From: Mycobacterium syngnathidarum
GTDB taxonomy: Bacteria > Actinomycetota > Actinomycetes > Mycobacteriales > Mycobacteriaceae
Reading direction: 5' to 3'
DNA length: 64,000 bases
Assembly: GCF_001942625.1 (NCBI RefSeq)
Contig: NZ_MLCL01000086.1
Location: 1 to 64,000, forward strand
Shown one piece after another: positions 18,914 through 29,790 of this stretch. Positions within the stretch are counted from its first letter, which is position 1. Each line of letters starts with the position of its first letter. The notes under the pieces were generated by a model, which saw only the letters and a program-made list of their open reading frames with translations, made no database searches and had not been told where the DNA came from. Made by a program: the position numbers and the translations under genes.

Positions 18914-19639
18914 GTGTTGATTCGCTCCTTGGGATTGCTCGCCGCCGTGTCGGTAGCCGGCGCGGCCTCGGTGACACCGGCCTGGGGCGACCCCATCGTG
19001 GCGCCGGAGGTCGAGGTCGTCGCCGATATGGCGCCCGCCCCGGGGGAGCCGGCCGCCGACCTCGTCGAGTCGACCCCACCCGCCCATCTGACGACCCCGG
19101 ATGGCTGGCACCTGACCGTGTCGGCCAGTGACGAGACGCAGGCCGCGGTACCACCGTTGACCACCGCCATCTCGTCTCGCGAGTACGTGGTCGGCGGCAC
19201 CTACCGCGGTTCGATGACCGGGCCGGACAGCGGTGAGGATCTGCGCGGCACGCTGGAGGCCGGCTACCAGATCGGTTGCGGTATCGACATGAGCACCTCC
19301 AACGGCGTCGCGCTGACCGGCACCGCAGGGCTCAACAGTTCGATCGGCATCCTCGGTACCGATGCGATCTCACCCTGGCCGGAGGGCATCCTGCCGGGCG
19401 TCGGCGCCAACATCGGCGGCGGCATCACGATCGGTCTCAAACCGGGCATCATCAACCTGATCCGGGTTACCGAGAAGGAATTCAAGGGCACCGAGCCGTG
19501 GGTGATGATCAGCAACTTCCGGGTGAAGATCGACGGCTGCGTCGGGCAGTCGTTCATTCGGTCATACGCCGTGCTGACCCGGTCGACCGATCAGTCCGAG
19601 GCGGTGCTGGCCTGGTACGGCACCACGAAGGTGGTCTGA
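18914..19639 (+). CDS. Divergent MspA-family outer-membrane porin
   Basis: 241 residues with a signal peptide (about 1-25, cleavage near TPAWG-D). Family features: DGWHLTVSAS, SSREYVVGGTYRGSMTG and LEAGYQIGCG, as in the MspA beta-barrel rim and constriction, and the alternating C-terminal strands. It differs from MspA itself by a roughly 40-residue acidic, Pro/Ala-rich segment before the first strand and by two mature cysteines (in YQIGCGID and KIDGCVGQ) that could form a disulfide. Start GTG 18914 has a good ribosome-binding site (GGGAGG). It would form a water-filled channel in the mycomembrane for small hydrophilic solutes. Confidence 0.85.
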   Translation: MLIRSLGLLAAVSVAGAASVTPAWGDPIVAPEVEVVADMAPAPGEPAADLVESTPPAHLTTPDGWHLTVSASDETQAAVPPLTTAISSREYVVGGTYRGSMTGPDSGEDLRGTLEAGYQIGCGIDMSTSNGVALTGTAGLNSSIGILGTDAISPWPEGILPGVGANIGGGITIGLKPGIINLIRVTEKEFKGTEPWVMISNFRVKIDGCVGQSFIRSYAVLTRSTDQSEAVLAWYGTTKVV

Positions 19640-19650
19640 GCCGGCGGTTC

Positions 19651-21093
19651 TCAGGCGAATCGCTTGAGGCAGCGCTGCTCGTCACCCAGAATGCCGACGC
19701 GGAAGGCGTCGATGCGGGCGAAACCGGAGGGCACCGACTCGCCGTTGACGTCACTGGCTGCCAAACCGTTGGTGAGGATGCCCGAGACCGCCTCGTCGAC
19801 GTCGCCTGCGGTGAGCAGGATGGTGTCTCCGTTGGGCAGGTTCACGGGCTTGATCATCTTGGCGGTGGCCACCCCGGTCAGGCAGGCGGTGCGCAGCGCC
19901 GCCTCGGCATTGTCGAGCACCAGGCCGCGGGCGTGCTGCAGGGCCAGCACGTAACGCGAGATCAGCACCGAGAAGGCGGTGTTGTCGCCGCCGGCCAGGT
20001 CGCCGACATCGACCTCGTCGGACGGTGCTGCAAGAGCTTGTAGTTCAGCCAGGTCGATCACGATGGTGTTGGTGTCCGGGCAGTAGGACGCCGGCGGGCT
20101 CGGCCGTGCGCTCGGACATTCCACCGCGACGTCGGGTCGGAAGTTGAGCCGCGGGGGATCGGCGGGCCTGAAGACGGTGTTGAGCGCATCCACCATCGAG
20201 CGCACCCAGCGCTCGGTGATGTCCAGATCGCCGCTCTGGTCCTCGGGCAGCAAGACCGGTAGTTCGCCGCGCCGCTGGCTGATCTCTTTGACGTCGATAG
20301 CGGCACAGGCCGCCGGACCGTCGGTGAAGCCGAACTGGAACGCCGAGATCCGTTCGAACGCCGATCCGTGCTCATCGATACCGACCTGGGCCTCGGCCTC
20401 GGTCAGCAGCGGATCCCGGAACGCGATCACCGCGGCCAGCAGATTGTTGAGCCCGTCGGCGGTACTGAGCGTGAACCGCGCGGAATCGCCCTGGGCCACC
20501 CACCGCATGTAGCTGCCTGCCAGGCAGTCGGCCTGCTGCTCGGCGACCAGTGTCGGCGTCTTGCGGTCGATCAGTCCCGCCTGTTGCTGGATCGCATGCC
20601 CGTACTCGTGCGCGAGCACCATGACGGCGCCCATCTCGCCATTCTGTTGACGCAGACCAGGTATCAGCACGCCCCGGTCCCAGCCGATGGTCCGATCCGG
20701 TTTGCAGAACGCGGCATTGACCAGACCGTAGGTCTGCATTCCGCAGAACCGTCCATCGAAACTGTCGGCATCCCAGGAGATCAGCGCGCGCACCGGTTGG
20801 AACTGGCCTTCGAACGCCTCGGGATAGGCGTCCGACCAGAACTCCTCGAGATCGCTGACGGCGCTGGCCGCAAGATTGTCGTCCTTACCGCCGTCGGTGT
20901 CGTCGACCCGGCGCGACGGCGGCTGGGCGTCGGGACGCAGCCCGCTGGAACCGTCGGTCGCAGGCATGCCGGCGACCGAGAATGGATCGGCGAACACCGA
21001 CACCGCCGCACCGTCGACCAGCGACGAGCATGACGCCATCGGCAACACCGCGCACACCGCCAACGCTATGCCGATCTTGGTGCGTCGGCTCAT
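19651..21093 (-). CDS. Lipoprotein with HEYGH zinc-metallopeptidase motif (paralogue 1)
   Basis: 480 residues beginning with a basic segment, a hydrophobic stretch and a lipobox (LPMASC), so it is probably exported and lipid-anchored. The centre carries LAHEYGHAIQQQ, an HExxH zinc site of the neutral metallopeptidase type, then EQQADCLAGSYMRWV, which supplies a likely third ligand (E-x-x-A-D). Substrate unknown. A full-length paralogue at 39654-41087 shares the same plan and the same RFA C-terminus. ATG 21093 starts at MSRRTKIG; 11 further residues are possible. Converges on the porin gene with an 11-bp gap. Confidence 0.85.
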   Translation of the reverse strand: MSRRTKIGIALAVCAVLPMASCSSLVDGAAVSVFADPFSVAGMPATDGSSGLRPDAQPPSRRVDDTDGGKDDNLAASAVSDLEEFWSDAYPEAFEGQFQPVRALISWDADSFDGRFCGMQTYGLVNAAFCKPDRTIGWDRGVLIPGLRQQNGEMGAVMVLAHEYGHAIQQQAGLIDRKTPTLVAEQQADCLAGSYMRWVAQGDSARFTLSTADGLNNLLAAVIAFRDPLLTEAEAQVGIDEHGSAFERISAFQFGFTDGPAACAAIDVKEISQRRGELPVLLPEDQSGDLDITERWVRSMVDALNTVFRPADPPRLNFRPDVAVECPSARPSPPASYCPDTNTIVIDLAELQALAAPSDEVDVGDLAGGDNTAFSVLISRYVLALQHARGLVLDNAEAALRTACLTGVATAKMIKPVNLPNGDTILLTAGDVDEAVSGILTNGLAASDVNGESVPSGFARIDAFRVGILGDEQRCLKRFA

Positions 21094-21185
21094 CCTCGCT
21101 GCCTTCCGGTGCACTCTGGCGGCCAACTGTCCGCGCGGTTATGCCGCACACATTAGTTAACTCTGCGGGCGTCGGGTGCGATTTG

Positions 21186-23204
21186 TCAGCTCGCGCCCCG
21201 AAGCCGATTCAGTGACTGACGCACCCGGTCAGGGTCGGTGGTGGACCAGAACGGCGGCAGTGACGAACGCAGGTATCCGCCGTAGCGGGCTGTGGCCAGC
21301 CGGGAGTCGAGCACCGCGATCACCCCGCGATCGTCGGTGTGGCGCAGCAGCCGCCCGGTGCCCTGGGCCAGCAGCAGCGCGGCGTGGTTGGCCGCGATCG
21401 CCATGAAGCCGTTGCCGCCGTGCGCACTGATCGCGCGTTGCCGCGCGGTCAGTAGCGGATCGTCCGGTCGCGGGAACGGAATCCGGTCGATCAGCACCAA
21501 CGACAGCGACGGTCCGGGGACATCGACGCCCTGCCACAGCGACAGAGTGCCGAACAGCGAGGTTTCGGGATCGTCGGAAAACTGTTGCACCAAAGCCGAA
21601 GTCGTGTCCTCGCCTTGGCAGAGCACCGGCGTGGACAGCCGATCGCGCATGACCTCGGCGGCGGCCTTGGCCGCCCGCATCGACGAGAACAGGCCCAGGG
21701 TGCGACCGCCTGCCGCGGTGATCAGGCCTTCGATCTCGTCCAGCGTGCGGGTATCGGTGCCGTCCCGACCGGGTGGCGGCAGATGCTTTGCCACGTAAAG
21801 GATTGCGGATTTGGCGTGGTCGAATGGTGAGCCCACGTCGAGACCGCGCCAGCCCGGTTTGGCAGGCGCGCCATCGTCGGCGAAACCGCCCAGACCCCAG
21901 TTGCGCGCCATGGCATCGAAGTTGCCGCCCAGCGTCAGCGTCGCCGAGGTCAACACCGCGGTGGTGTTGGCGAACAGCCTGGTGCGCAACAAGCCCGATA
22001 CCGACATCGGGGCCACCCGCAGGATCACCCGGGTGGCGTTCGCGCTTTCTTCCCGCGCCACCCAGACGACGTCGACGCGGTCGGGGATGGGCGGGACGAA
22101 CGATGTGAGGATTCGGGTGGCGGTGTCGCTGACATCGCTGAGCGCGGTGACGGCCTCGGTGCGGGCCGAGGCCGCCTGTGGGTCGCTGGGGGTGGTGTCG
22201 ATCGCTGTGCGCGCCGCATTGGCTGCGTCGCGCAAGGCGGTCAGGTAGGTACCCAGCTCTTCGCCCAGCACGTCGATGCGACCGGCGTCGAGTTCGTGCA
22301 GCAGCGAGGACAGTGTTGCGATGGCGGCCTCGAAGCGTTGCGCCAGTTCGTCATCCACCAATCGGGCCGTCCGGCGGTGCGCCACCGCCATGGACGTCGC
22401 CGACAGTTCGGCGGTGGCCACCCCGGTCACCCGGTCGGCCAGTTCGTGGGCCTCGTCGACCACCAGCAGCTCGTACTCGGGCAACACCGAGAAATCGGAG
22501 AGCGCGTCGATGGCCAGCAGTGCGTGATTGGTGACGACGACGTCGGCGGCACCGGCCTTCTCCCGGGCGCGCTCGGCGAAGCAGTCCGTCCCGAACTGGC
22601 ACCGGGACACCCCGATGCACTCGCGGGCCGACACACTCACCTGCGACCAGGACCGGTCAGGCACCCCGGGAGTCAGCTCGTCGCGGTCGCCGGTCTCGGT
22701 GTCCGAGGACCATTCGGTCAGCCGCTTCACATCGCGGCCCATGGCGCTGAGTGCCATCGGCGAGAACAGTTCGTCTTGTGGACGATCGGCTGGTTCCTCG
22801 GCGGCGCCGTTGTGAATCTTGTTGAGGCACAGATAGTTTCCGCGTCCCTTCAGCAACGCGAACGTGGGCTTGCGGGGCAGTGCGTCGGCCAGTGAGTTCA
22901 CCAGCCGGGGCAGATCGCGGTCCACGAGCTGACGCTGCAGCGCGATGGTGGCTGTCGAGACCACCACCGGTTGCTCGGTCTGCAAGGCGCGCGCGATCGA
23001 GGGCACCAGGTACGCCAGCGACTTGCCGGTGCCGGTGCCGGCCTGCACGGCCAGATGCTCACCGGATTCGAAGGCGTGGGCGACCGCCTCGGCCATTTCG
23101 ACCTGGCCCGGCCGGCCGGCTCCGCCGAGCCCCTTCACCGCGATCTTGAGCAGATTGGTCACCACGTTGGCCACCTCGCGGGATGGCTTCGACTTGGTCG
23201 TCAT
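21186..23204 (-). CDS. dinG: DinG-family ATP-dependent DNA helicase with iron-sulfur cluster
   Basis: 672-residue superfamily 2, XPD-like 5'-3' helicase. Motifs in order: Walker A QAGTGTGKSLAY (about 60), TATIALQ motif Ia, four Fe-S cysteines (YLCLNK, ECIGVSRCQFGTDC), Walker B VVDEAHEL, and motif VI QGTGRLLRH near the C-terminus. All four cysteines are present, so the cluster should form. Likely resolves R-loops, forks or unusual DNA structures. Its ATG overlaps the pncB stop by four bases. Equivalent to Rv1329c. Confidence 0.94.
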   Translation of the reverse strand: MTTKSKPSREVANVVTNLLKIAVKGLGGAGRPGQVEMAEAVAHAFESGEHLAVQAGTGTGKSLAYLVPSIARALQTEQPVVVSTATIALQRQLVDRDLPRLVNSLADALPRKPTFALLKGRGNYLCLNKIHNGAAEEPADRPQDELFSPMALSAMGRDVKRLTEWSSDTETGDRDELTPGVPDRSWSQVSVSARECIGVSRCQFGTDCFAERAREKAGAADVVVTNHALLAIDALSDFSVLPEYELLVVDEAHELADRVTGVATAELSATSMAVAHRRTARLVDDELAQRFEAAIATLSSLLHELDAGRIDVLGEELGTYLTALRDAANAARTAIDTTPSDPQAASARTEAVTALSDVSDTATRILTSFVPPIPDRVDVVWVAREESANATRVILRVAPMSVSGLLRTRLFANTTAVLTSATLTLGGNFDAMARNWGLGGFADDGAPAKPGWRGLDVGSPFDHAKSAILYVAKHLPPPGRDGTDTRTLDEIEGLITAAGGRTLGLFSSMRAAKAAAEVMRDRLSTPVLCQGEDTTSALVQQFSDDPETSLFGTLSLWQGVDVPGPSLSLVLIDRIPFPRPDDPLLTARQRAISAHGGNGFMAIAANHAALLLAQGTGRLLRHTDDRGVIAVLDSRLATARYGGYLRSSLPPFWSTTDPDRVRQSLNRLRGAS

Positions 23205-24544
23205 GACTGGGGCGGCAGGACCCGGGTGGGGATGGCCGGCTCACCGCGAGACAGCTTGAGGCCGTCCCACGGCAGGCTGTGCAGCCCCGCGGTGACCCGC
23301 TCGCGGGCGGTGGACAGGTCGGCGGCGGGGTGGTGCCCTTCGGCCGGGACACCGCCCGTCACCAGCGGCACGGTGAGCCGCCGGGCGGTGAGCCCCGAAT
23401 CCGGCGGGGGCTCCTGGCCGTATGGCTGGACGACTTCTTCGACGATCGTGCCCGAGGCCTTGGTGAGCCGCACGGCCTGCTTGCGGCCCCCGTGGGACTC
23501 CTTGTGGCTGCTGCGCTTGGCCACCGGCATGCCGTCGACCTCGACGAGCTTGTAGACCATGCCTGCGGTCGGTGCGCCCGAACCCGTGACCACGGAGGTG
23601 CCGACCCCGTAGCTGTCGACGGGCTCGGCGCGCAGGGCGGCGATCGCGAACTCGTCGAGATCGCCGGAGACCACGATCTGAGTGTTCGTGGCACCGAGGT
23701 CGTCGAGCTGCTGGCGCACCTGACGGGCCAGCACACCGAGATCTCCGGAGTCGATGCGTACCGCGCCCAGGTCCGGCCCGGCCGCCGCGATCGCGTTGGC
23801 CACGCCCGCGGTGATGTCGTAGGTGTCCACCAAGAGGGTGGTCTCGACCCCGAGGGCTGCCACCTGGCCGCGGAACGCAGCCTGCTCATCCGGTCCGGAC
23901 TCGGTGGTGTGCAGCAGTGTGTAGGCGTGTGCCGCCGTGCCCAGGGCGGGCACGCCGTAACGCTGCTGGGCGGCCAGGTTCGACGATCCGGCGAAGCCGG
24001 CGAGGTAGGCGGCGCGGGCCGCTGCCACGGCGGCCAACTCATGAGTCCGCCGTGAGCCCATCTCGATCATCGGCCGGCCGTGGGCCGCACTGGCCATCCG
24101 GGCTGCCGCCGAGGCGATCGCCGTGTCGTGGTTGAGGATTGACAGCACGAGAGTCTCCAGCACGACGCACTCGGCGAAGGTGCCGTGCACCGACAACACC
24201 GGTGAACCGGGGAAGTAGAGCTCGCCTTCGGCGTAGCCGTCGACGTCACCGCCGAACCGGTAGTCCGACAGGAAGTCCAGTGTCTCCGAATCCAGGAACT
24301 CCGAGAGCGCGGCGAGTTCGTGGGCGGCGAACGTGAACTCTGCCAACGCTTCCACGAACCGCCCAGTGCCCGCGACCACCCCGTAACGGCGGCCTTCGGG
24401 CAGCCGACGGGCAAAGACTTCGAACGTGGTGCGGCGGTGCGCCGTGCCGTCGCGCAATGCGGCGGCAAGCATCGTCAGCTCGTACTTGTCGGTGAGCAAC
24501 GCGACGGTCACATCAGCAACCGTAGCTGTTCGCGGCTGCTTCAA
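23201..24544 (-). CDS. pncB1: Nicotinate phosphoribosyltransferase
   Basis: Makes nicotinate mononucleotide from nicotinic acid and PRPP in NAD salvage. 447 residues with [15 protein letters not shown] at the N-terminus, the conserved [12 protein letters not shown] block (active-site His) and the PRPP-binding strand [18 protein letters not shown] 24544 gives the family length; GTG 24511 is an alternative. Upstream of and coupled to dinG; divergent from clpS with a 32-bp gap between starts. Equivalent to Rv1330c. Confidence 0.94.
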   Translation of the reverse strand: MKQPRTATVADVTVALLTDKYELTMLAAALRDGTAHRRTTFEVFARRLPEGRRYGVVAGTGRFVEALAEFTFAAHELAALSEFLDSETLDFLSDYRFGGDVDGYAEGELYFPGSPVLSVHGTFAECVVLETLVLSILNHDTAIASAAARMASAAHGRPMIEMGSRRTHELAAVAAARAAYLAGFAGSSNLAAQQRYGVPALGTAAHAYTLLHTTESGPDEQAAFRGQVAALGVETTLLVDTYDITAGVANAIAAAGPDLGAVRIDSGDLGVLARQVRQQLDDLGATNTQIVVSGDLDEFAIAALRAEPVDSYGVGTSVVTGSGAPTAGMVYKLVEVDGMPVAKRSSHKESHGGRKQAVRLTKASGTIVEEVVQPYGQEPPPDSGLTARRLTVPLVTGGVPAEGHHPAADLSTARERVTAGLHSLPWDGLKLSRGEPAIPTRVLPPQS

Positions 24545-24576
24545 GAGGCCGGCACCCCGGCCGGTATTGTGGGCCC

Positions 24577-24891
24577 ATGGTTACACCGGCGAAGGCCCGA
24601 CCGGGGACCCGCGAAGAGCGGAGTGCGGGTGGGTCGCCCCGGGAAGATTCAGCGCCCGAAAGCCCGTGGGTGACCATCGTCTGGGACGATCCGGTCAACC
24701 TGATGACCTACGTCACCTACGTGTTGCAGAAACTTTTCGGATACAGCGAGCCGCACGCCACCAAACTCATGCTGCAGGTGCACAACGAAGGCAAGGCCGT
24801 GGTGTCGGCAGGCAGCCGTGAGTCGATGGAGACCGACGTATCCAAACTGCATGCCGCGGGCCTGTGGGCGACCATGCAACAGGACCGCTGA
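24577..24891 (+). CDS. clpS: ATP-dependent Clp protease adaptor ClpS
   Basis: Adaptor delivering N-degron substrates to ClpC/ClpP. 104 residues with an extended, probably disordered N-terminal tail (about 30 residues) and the ClpS core: [16 protein letters not shown], then [17 protein letters not shown]. The conserved DDPVN(L)xxYV pocket residues for the N-terminal amino acid are present. First gene of a long forward run of closely spaced genes ending at rdgB. Equivalent to Rv1331. Confidence 0.95.
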   Translation: MVTPAKARPGTREERSAGGSPREDSAPESPWVTIVWDDPVNLMTYVTYVLQKLFGYSEPHATKLMLQVHNEGKAVVSAGSRESMETDVSKLHAAGLWATMQQDR

Positions 24892-24897
24892 TCGACA

Positions 24898-25476
24898 GTG
24901 CGCAAATGGAAACGGGTCGAGACCGCCGACGGTCTGCGGTTGCGTTCGGCGTTGGAAGCCCACGAGGCCGCATTGCTGTCGAGCCTGGGCGCTTCGATGC
25001 TCGGCATGCTCGAAGATCGTGGATCATCCGGACCCACAGACGAACTCGAGATGATCACCGGCATGAAGACCGGCAACCCGCAGCCGCCCGAGGACGCCAC
25101 CATGAAGCGTCTGCTGCCGGATTTCTTTCGTCCACAGACCGAGCATCCGGCCGGTTCGGGCACCGCCGAGAGCCTCAACAGTGCGCTGCGCGGGCTGCAC
25201 GAACCCGCCATCATCGAAGCCAAACGTGAAGCGGCCCAACGTTTGTTGGACACCATTCCGAATGGCGGCGGCAAGTTCGAGCTGACCGAGGACGACGCCG
25301 AGGCGTGGGCGGCTGCCGTCAACGACATCCGGCTGGCGTTGGGCACGATGCTCGACATCGGGCCACAGGGGCCCGAGGAGTTGTCCCCCGAACATCCGAT
25401 GGCCGGGCATCTCGACGTCTACCAGTGGCTGACCGTGCTGCAGGAGTACCTCGTCCTCGGCCTGATGGGGAGATAG
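24898..25476 (+). CDS. DUF2017 domain protein (Rv1332 homologue)
   Basis: 192 residues, start GTG 24898, six bases after clpS. It matches the actinobacterial DUF2017 pattern: an N-terminal RLRSALEAHEAALL helix, the MKRLLPDFFRP centre and the C-terminal YQWLTVLQEYLVLGL helix. No catalytic motif is evident and no function is known to me. The constant pairing with clpS across mycobacteria hints at a link to protein turnover, as inference only. Confidence 0.88.
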   Translation: MRKWKRVETADGLRLRSALEAHEAALLSSLGASMLGMLEDRGSSGPTDELEMITGMKTGNPQPPEDATMKRLLPDFFRPQTEHPAGSGTAESLNSALRGLHEPAIIEAKREAAQRLLDTIPNGGGKFELTEDDAEAWAAAVNDIRLALGTMLDIGPQGPEELSPEHPMAGHLDVYQWLTVLQEYLVLGLMGR

Positions 25477-25481
25477 GTCTG

Positions 25482-26513
25482 ATGGGTTCGATCACCGACG
25501 TCGGCGGCATCCTCGTCGGTCACCACCACCGCATCGACCCGGACGCGACTCTGGGATCGGGGTGGGCGTCGGGATCGACTGTGGTGCTGACGCCGCCGGG
25601 CACCGTCGGCGCTGTCGATGGCCGCGGCGGAGCCCCGGGCACCCGTGAGACGGACCTGCTGGACCCGATCAACACCGTGCGCCACGTCGACGCCGTCGTG
25701 CTGACCGGCGGCAGTGCCTACGGGCTGGCCGCCGCCGACGGGGTGATGACCTGGCTGGAGGAGCAGGGCCGCGGGGTGGCGATGGACGGTGGCGTGGTGC
25801 CGATCGTGCCTGCCGCGGTGATCTTCGACCTGCCCGTTGGCGGCTGGGCCAACCGGCCGACCGCGGAGTTCGGCTACGCGGCCGCCGCGGCTGCCTCCAC
25901 CGAATTTGCCCTGGGCACCGTCGGCGGCGGGGTCGGCGCGCGCGCCGGAGTGCTCAAGGGTGGCGTCGGCACCGCCTCGGTGACCTTGGACTGCGGGGTG
26001 ACGGTGGGCGCCCTGGTCGTGCTCAATGCTGCCGGCGACGTGGCAGACCCGGCCACCGGCCTGCCCTGGATGGCGGCGTTGATCGAGGAGTTCGGGCTCA
26101 CCGCACCACCGGCCGACCAGCTCGCCGCCTACGCCGAGCGTCACCGGGAGCTGGGCCCGCTGAACACCACCATCGCGGTGGTCGCCACCGACGCCGCGCT
26201 CAGCCCGGCCGGATGCCGCCGCGTGGCCGTCGCCGCGCACGACGGACTGGCCCGGACCATCTCCCCGTGTCACACCCCGCTGGATGGCGATACGGTGTTT
26301 GCGCTGGCGACCGGCGCGGTGACCGTCGAGCCGGACGAGAAGACACCGGTGGCGATGTCGCCGGAGACGGCGTTGGTCACCCGGGTAGGTGCCGCCGCGG
26401 CGGACGTCCTGGCCCGTGCCGTCCTGGTCGGGTTGCTGGCCGCCGAGCCGGTGGCCGGAATACCGACCTACCGTGACATGTTGCCGGGAGCGTTCGCAGT
26501 GAAGGAAAGCTGA
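25482..26513 (+). CDS. P1-family peptidase (DmpA/NylC-type N-terminal nucleophile hydrolase)
   Basis: 343 residues starting at ATG 25482, five bases after the previous stop. Family features: DVGGILVGHHH, VVLTGGSAYGLAAADGVM and GTVGGGVGARAG. In NylC-like members the chain cleaves itself before a threonine in an Asn-Thr pair; here PLNTTIAVVATDA fits, so Thr at about 230 is the probable nucleophile and the protein should mature into alpha and beta parts. Likely an aminopeptidase or amidase; substrate unknown. Equivalent to Rv1333. Confidence 0.87.
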   Translation: MGSITDVGGILVGHHHRIDPDATLGSGWASGSTVVLTPPGTVGAVDGRGGAPGTRETDLLDPINTVRHVDAVVLTGGSAYGLAAADGVMTWLEEQGRGVAMDGGVVPIVPAAVIFDLPVGGWANRPTAEFGYAAAAAASTEFALGTVGGGVGARAGVLKGGVGTASVTLDCGVTVGALVVLNAAGDVADPATGLPWMAALIEEFGLTAPPADQLAAYAERHRELGPLNTTIAVVATDAALSPAGCRRVAVAAHDGLARTISPCHTPLDGDTVFALATGAVTVEPDEKTPVAMSPETALVTRVGAAAADVLARAVLVGLLAAEPVAGIPTYRDMLPGAFAVKES

Positions 26514-26526
26514 TGGGAGTGATCAA

Positions 26527-26943
26527 GTGCTGGTGATCCGCCGGGACCTCGTCGAGGCCATGGTGGCGCATGCCCGCGCCGACCACCCCGACGAGGCGTG
26601 TGGGGTGATCGCCGGGCCTGAGGGCTCTGACCGGCCCGAGCGCTTCATTCAGATGGTCAACGCCGAGCGTTCCCCGACGTTCTACCGCTTCGACTCCATG
26701 GAGCACTTTCGGGTGTGGAAGGCGATGGACGAGGCCGACGAGGTGCCCGTCGTCATCTACCACTCGCACACCGGCACCGAGGCCTATCCGAGCCGGACCG
26801 ACGTCTCGATCGCCGCCGAACCCGATGCGCACTACGTGCTGATTTCCACGCGTGACCCCCACGAGCACGAGCTGCGCAGCTACCGCATCCTCGACGGCGT
26901 CGTCACCGAAGAACCCGTCACTATCGTTGAGCAGTACATCTAA
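26527..26943 (+). CDS. mec: Mec, JAMM zinc peptidase releasing cysteine from CysO
   Basis: Cleaves the CysO-cysteine adduct, the last step of the thiocarboxylate-dependent cysteine pathway. 138 residues, start GTG 26527. The JAMM/MPN+ motif is complete: Glu in HPDEACGVI, HSHTGTEAYPSRTD supplying the two His and the Asp ligand with Ser. It begins 13 bases after the peptidase stop and precedes cysO and cysM. Equivalent to Rv1334. Confidence 0.95.
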   Translation: MLVIRRDLVEAMVAHARADHPDEACGVIAGPEGSDRPERFIQMVNAERSPTFYRFDSMEHFRVWKAMDEADEVPVVIYHSHTGTEAYPSRTDVSIAAEPDAHYVLISTRDPHEHELRSYRILDGVVTEEPVTIVEQYI

Positions 26944-26952
26944 GGAGTTTCC

Positions 26953-27228
26953 ATGGCAGTCACCGTTTCGATCCCGACCATCCTGCGTCCGCACACCGAT
27001 GGGCAGAAGCGCGTCAGCGCTTCGGGCGACACCCTGCAGGCGGTGATCGCCGACCTCGAGGCCAACTACTCCGGCATCTCGGACCGGCTGGTGGATAACG
27101 GCAAACTGCACCGCTTCGTCAACATCTACGTCAACGACGAGGACGTGCGCTTCTCGGGTGGGCTGGAGACCGTGATCGCCGACGGCGACTCGGTGACGAT
27201 CCTGCCTGCCGTCGCGGGTGGAGCCTGA
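26953..27228 (+). CDS. cysO: CysO ubiquitin-like sulfur carrier protein
   Basis: Beta-grasp carrier that holds sulfur as a C-terminal thiocarboxylate for CysM. 91 residues preceded by the ribosome-binding site AAGGAG. The chain ends VTILPAVAGGA: one alanine follows the di-glycine that must be the free C-terminus for activation, whereas M. tuberculosis CysO, as I recall it, ends in GG. Removal of the Ala would be needed; the neighbouring JAMM peptidase Mec is the obvious candidate. Between mec and cysM with gaps under 10 bases. Confidence 0.95.
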   Translation: MAVTVSIPTILRPHTDGQKRVSASGDTLQAVIADLEANYSGISDRLVDNGKLHRFVNIYVNDEDVRFSGGLETVIADGDSVTILPAVAGGA

Positions 27229-28206
<978 letters not shown>

Positions 28207-28222
28207 GCGGGCTGGCTCGGAT

Positions 28223-28897
28223 ATGACCGGGCCTGGTCTACCGTCGCCGACGGCGCCGAAGAAGCGGCCGGCGTGGATGGTCGGCGGCGTCACCATCATC
28301 TGCTTCGTCGCGCTGCTCTATGTGATCGAGTTCGTCGACACCGCCATGGGCCACCGGCTCGACCAGGACGGCATCCGGCCCCTGCAAACCGACGGGCTGT
28401 GGGGGATCCTGTGGGCGCCCCTGCTGCACGGCGGCTGGCCGCACCTGATCGCCAACACCGTGCCGGCACTCGTGCTCGGTTTTCTGATGACGCTGGCCGG
28501 GATGGGGCGGTTCATCGCCGCGACGGCCATCATCTGGATCCTCGGCGGCTTCGGCACCTGGCTGATCGGCAATATCGGCCTGCGCTGCCCCTACGTGACC
28601 GTGCAGTGCACCAGCACCCACATCGGCGCCTCGGGCCTGATCTTCGGTTGGCTGGCATTTCTGATCGTGTTCGGATTCTTCACCCGCAAGGTGTGGGAGA
28701 TCGTCGTCGGCATCGTCGTGCTCTTCGTTTACGGCGGCGTCCTGTTCGGTGTGCTACCCGGCAACGCGGGCGTCTCGTGGCAGGGCCATCTCAGTGGCGC
28801 CATCGCGGGCATCGTCGCGGCGTATGTGCTGTCCGGCCCGGAACGCAAGGCGCGCGAACTCAAGAATCGGCCCGCCCAGCCGCGACTGAACGCATGA
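28223..28897 (+). CDS. Rhomboid-family intramembrane serine protease
   Basis: 224 residues with six or more hydrophobic segments. The catalytic serine lies in [12 protein letters not shown] (GxSG) and the catalytic histidine in [24 protein letters not shown], the rhomboid helix-2 H/N region, is also present. Substrates unknown. ATG 28223 is the only convincing start, 16 bases after cysM. Equivalent to Rv1337; located between the cysteine genes and murI as in M. tuberculosis. Confidence 0.92.
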   Translation: MTGPGLPSPTAPKKRPAWMVGGVTIICFVALLYVIEFVDTAMGHRLDQDGIRPLQTDGLWGILWAPLLHGGWPHLIANTVPALVLGFLMTLAGMGRFIAATAIIWILGGFGTWLIGNIGLRCPYVTVQCTSTHIGASGLIFGWLAFLIVFGFFTRKVWEIVVGIVVLFVYGGVLFGVLPGNAGVSWQGHLSGAIAGIVAAYVLSGPERKARELKNRPAQPRLNA

Positions 28898-28901
28898 CCA
28901 T

Positions 28902-29726
28902 ATGAACGACCGCCTCGCACCCGTCGGCATCTTCGACTCCGGCGTCGGTGGATTGACCGTGGCCCGCGCCATCATCGACCAGCTGCCCGACGAGGACATC
29001 ATCTACGTCGGCGACACCGGCAACGGACCGTACGGACCGTTGAGCATCCCCGAGATCCGGGCGCACTCGTTGTCCATCGGCGACGATCTGGTGGCCCGTG
29101 GCGTCAAGGCTCTGGTGATCGCGTGCAACACGGCTTCGTCGGCCAGCCTGCGTGACGCGCGCGAGCGCTACTCGCCGGTGCCGGTGGTCGAGGTGATCCT
29201 GCCCGCGGTGCGACGCGCGGTGGCAGCGACCCGCAACGGCCGCATCGGGGTCATCGGCACCGCGGCCACCATCGCCTCGGGCGCCTATCAGGACGCGTTT
29301 GCCGCCGCGCGTGACACCGAGGTGTTCGGGGTGGCGTGTCCGCGGTTCGTCGATTTCGTCGAGCGCGGGGTCACCAGCGGCCGTCAGGTGCTCGGTCTGG
29401 CCGAGGGATATCTGGAGCCGCTGCAGCGGGCCGAGGTGGACACCGTGGTGTTGGGCTGCACGCATTATCCGATGTTGTCCGGGCTGATCCAGTTGGCGAT
29501 GGGAGACAACGTCACCCTGGTGTCCTCGGCGGAGGAGACGGCCAAGGACCTGCTCAGGGTGCTCACCGAGCTCGATTTGCTCAAGCCGCACGAATCCGGC
29601 CCGGCCCAACGGGTGTTCGAGGCGACCGGAGATCCCGAGGCGTTCACCACCCTCGCCACGCGGTTTTTGGGGCCGGGGCTGGACGGGGCACGGCAGGTCC
29701 GGCGTCACGCAGGGGTCGGAAAATGA
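28902..29726 (+). CDS. murI: Glutamate racemase
   Basis: Makes D-glutamate for peptidoglycan. 274 residues; two-cysteine cofactor-free racemase with [11 protein letters not shown] and [10 protein letters not shown] providing the catalytic pair, plus [15 protein letters not shown] at the N-terminus. It starts four bases after the rhomboid gene. Equivalent to Rv1338. Confidence 0.96.
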   Translation: MNDRLAPVGIFDSGVGGLTVARAIIDQLPDEDIIYVGDTGNGPYGPLSIPEIRAHSLSIGDDLVARGVKALVIACNTASSASLRDARERYSPVPVVEVILPAVRRAVAATRNGRIGVIGTAATIASGAYQDAFAAARDTEVFGVACPRFVDFVERGVTSGRQVLGLAEGYLEPLQRAEVDTVVLGCTHYPMLSGLIQLAMGDNVTLVSSAEETAKDLLRVLTELDLLKPHESGPAQRVFEATGDPEAFTTLATRFLGPGLDGARQVRRHAGVGK

Positions 29727-29790
29727 TCTCTGTCGCCCAAAGCGGCGATGTCTTGGCAACGCGCACGTCGGGCATGGCAAGCTAGACACT

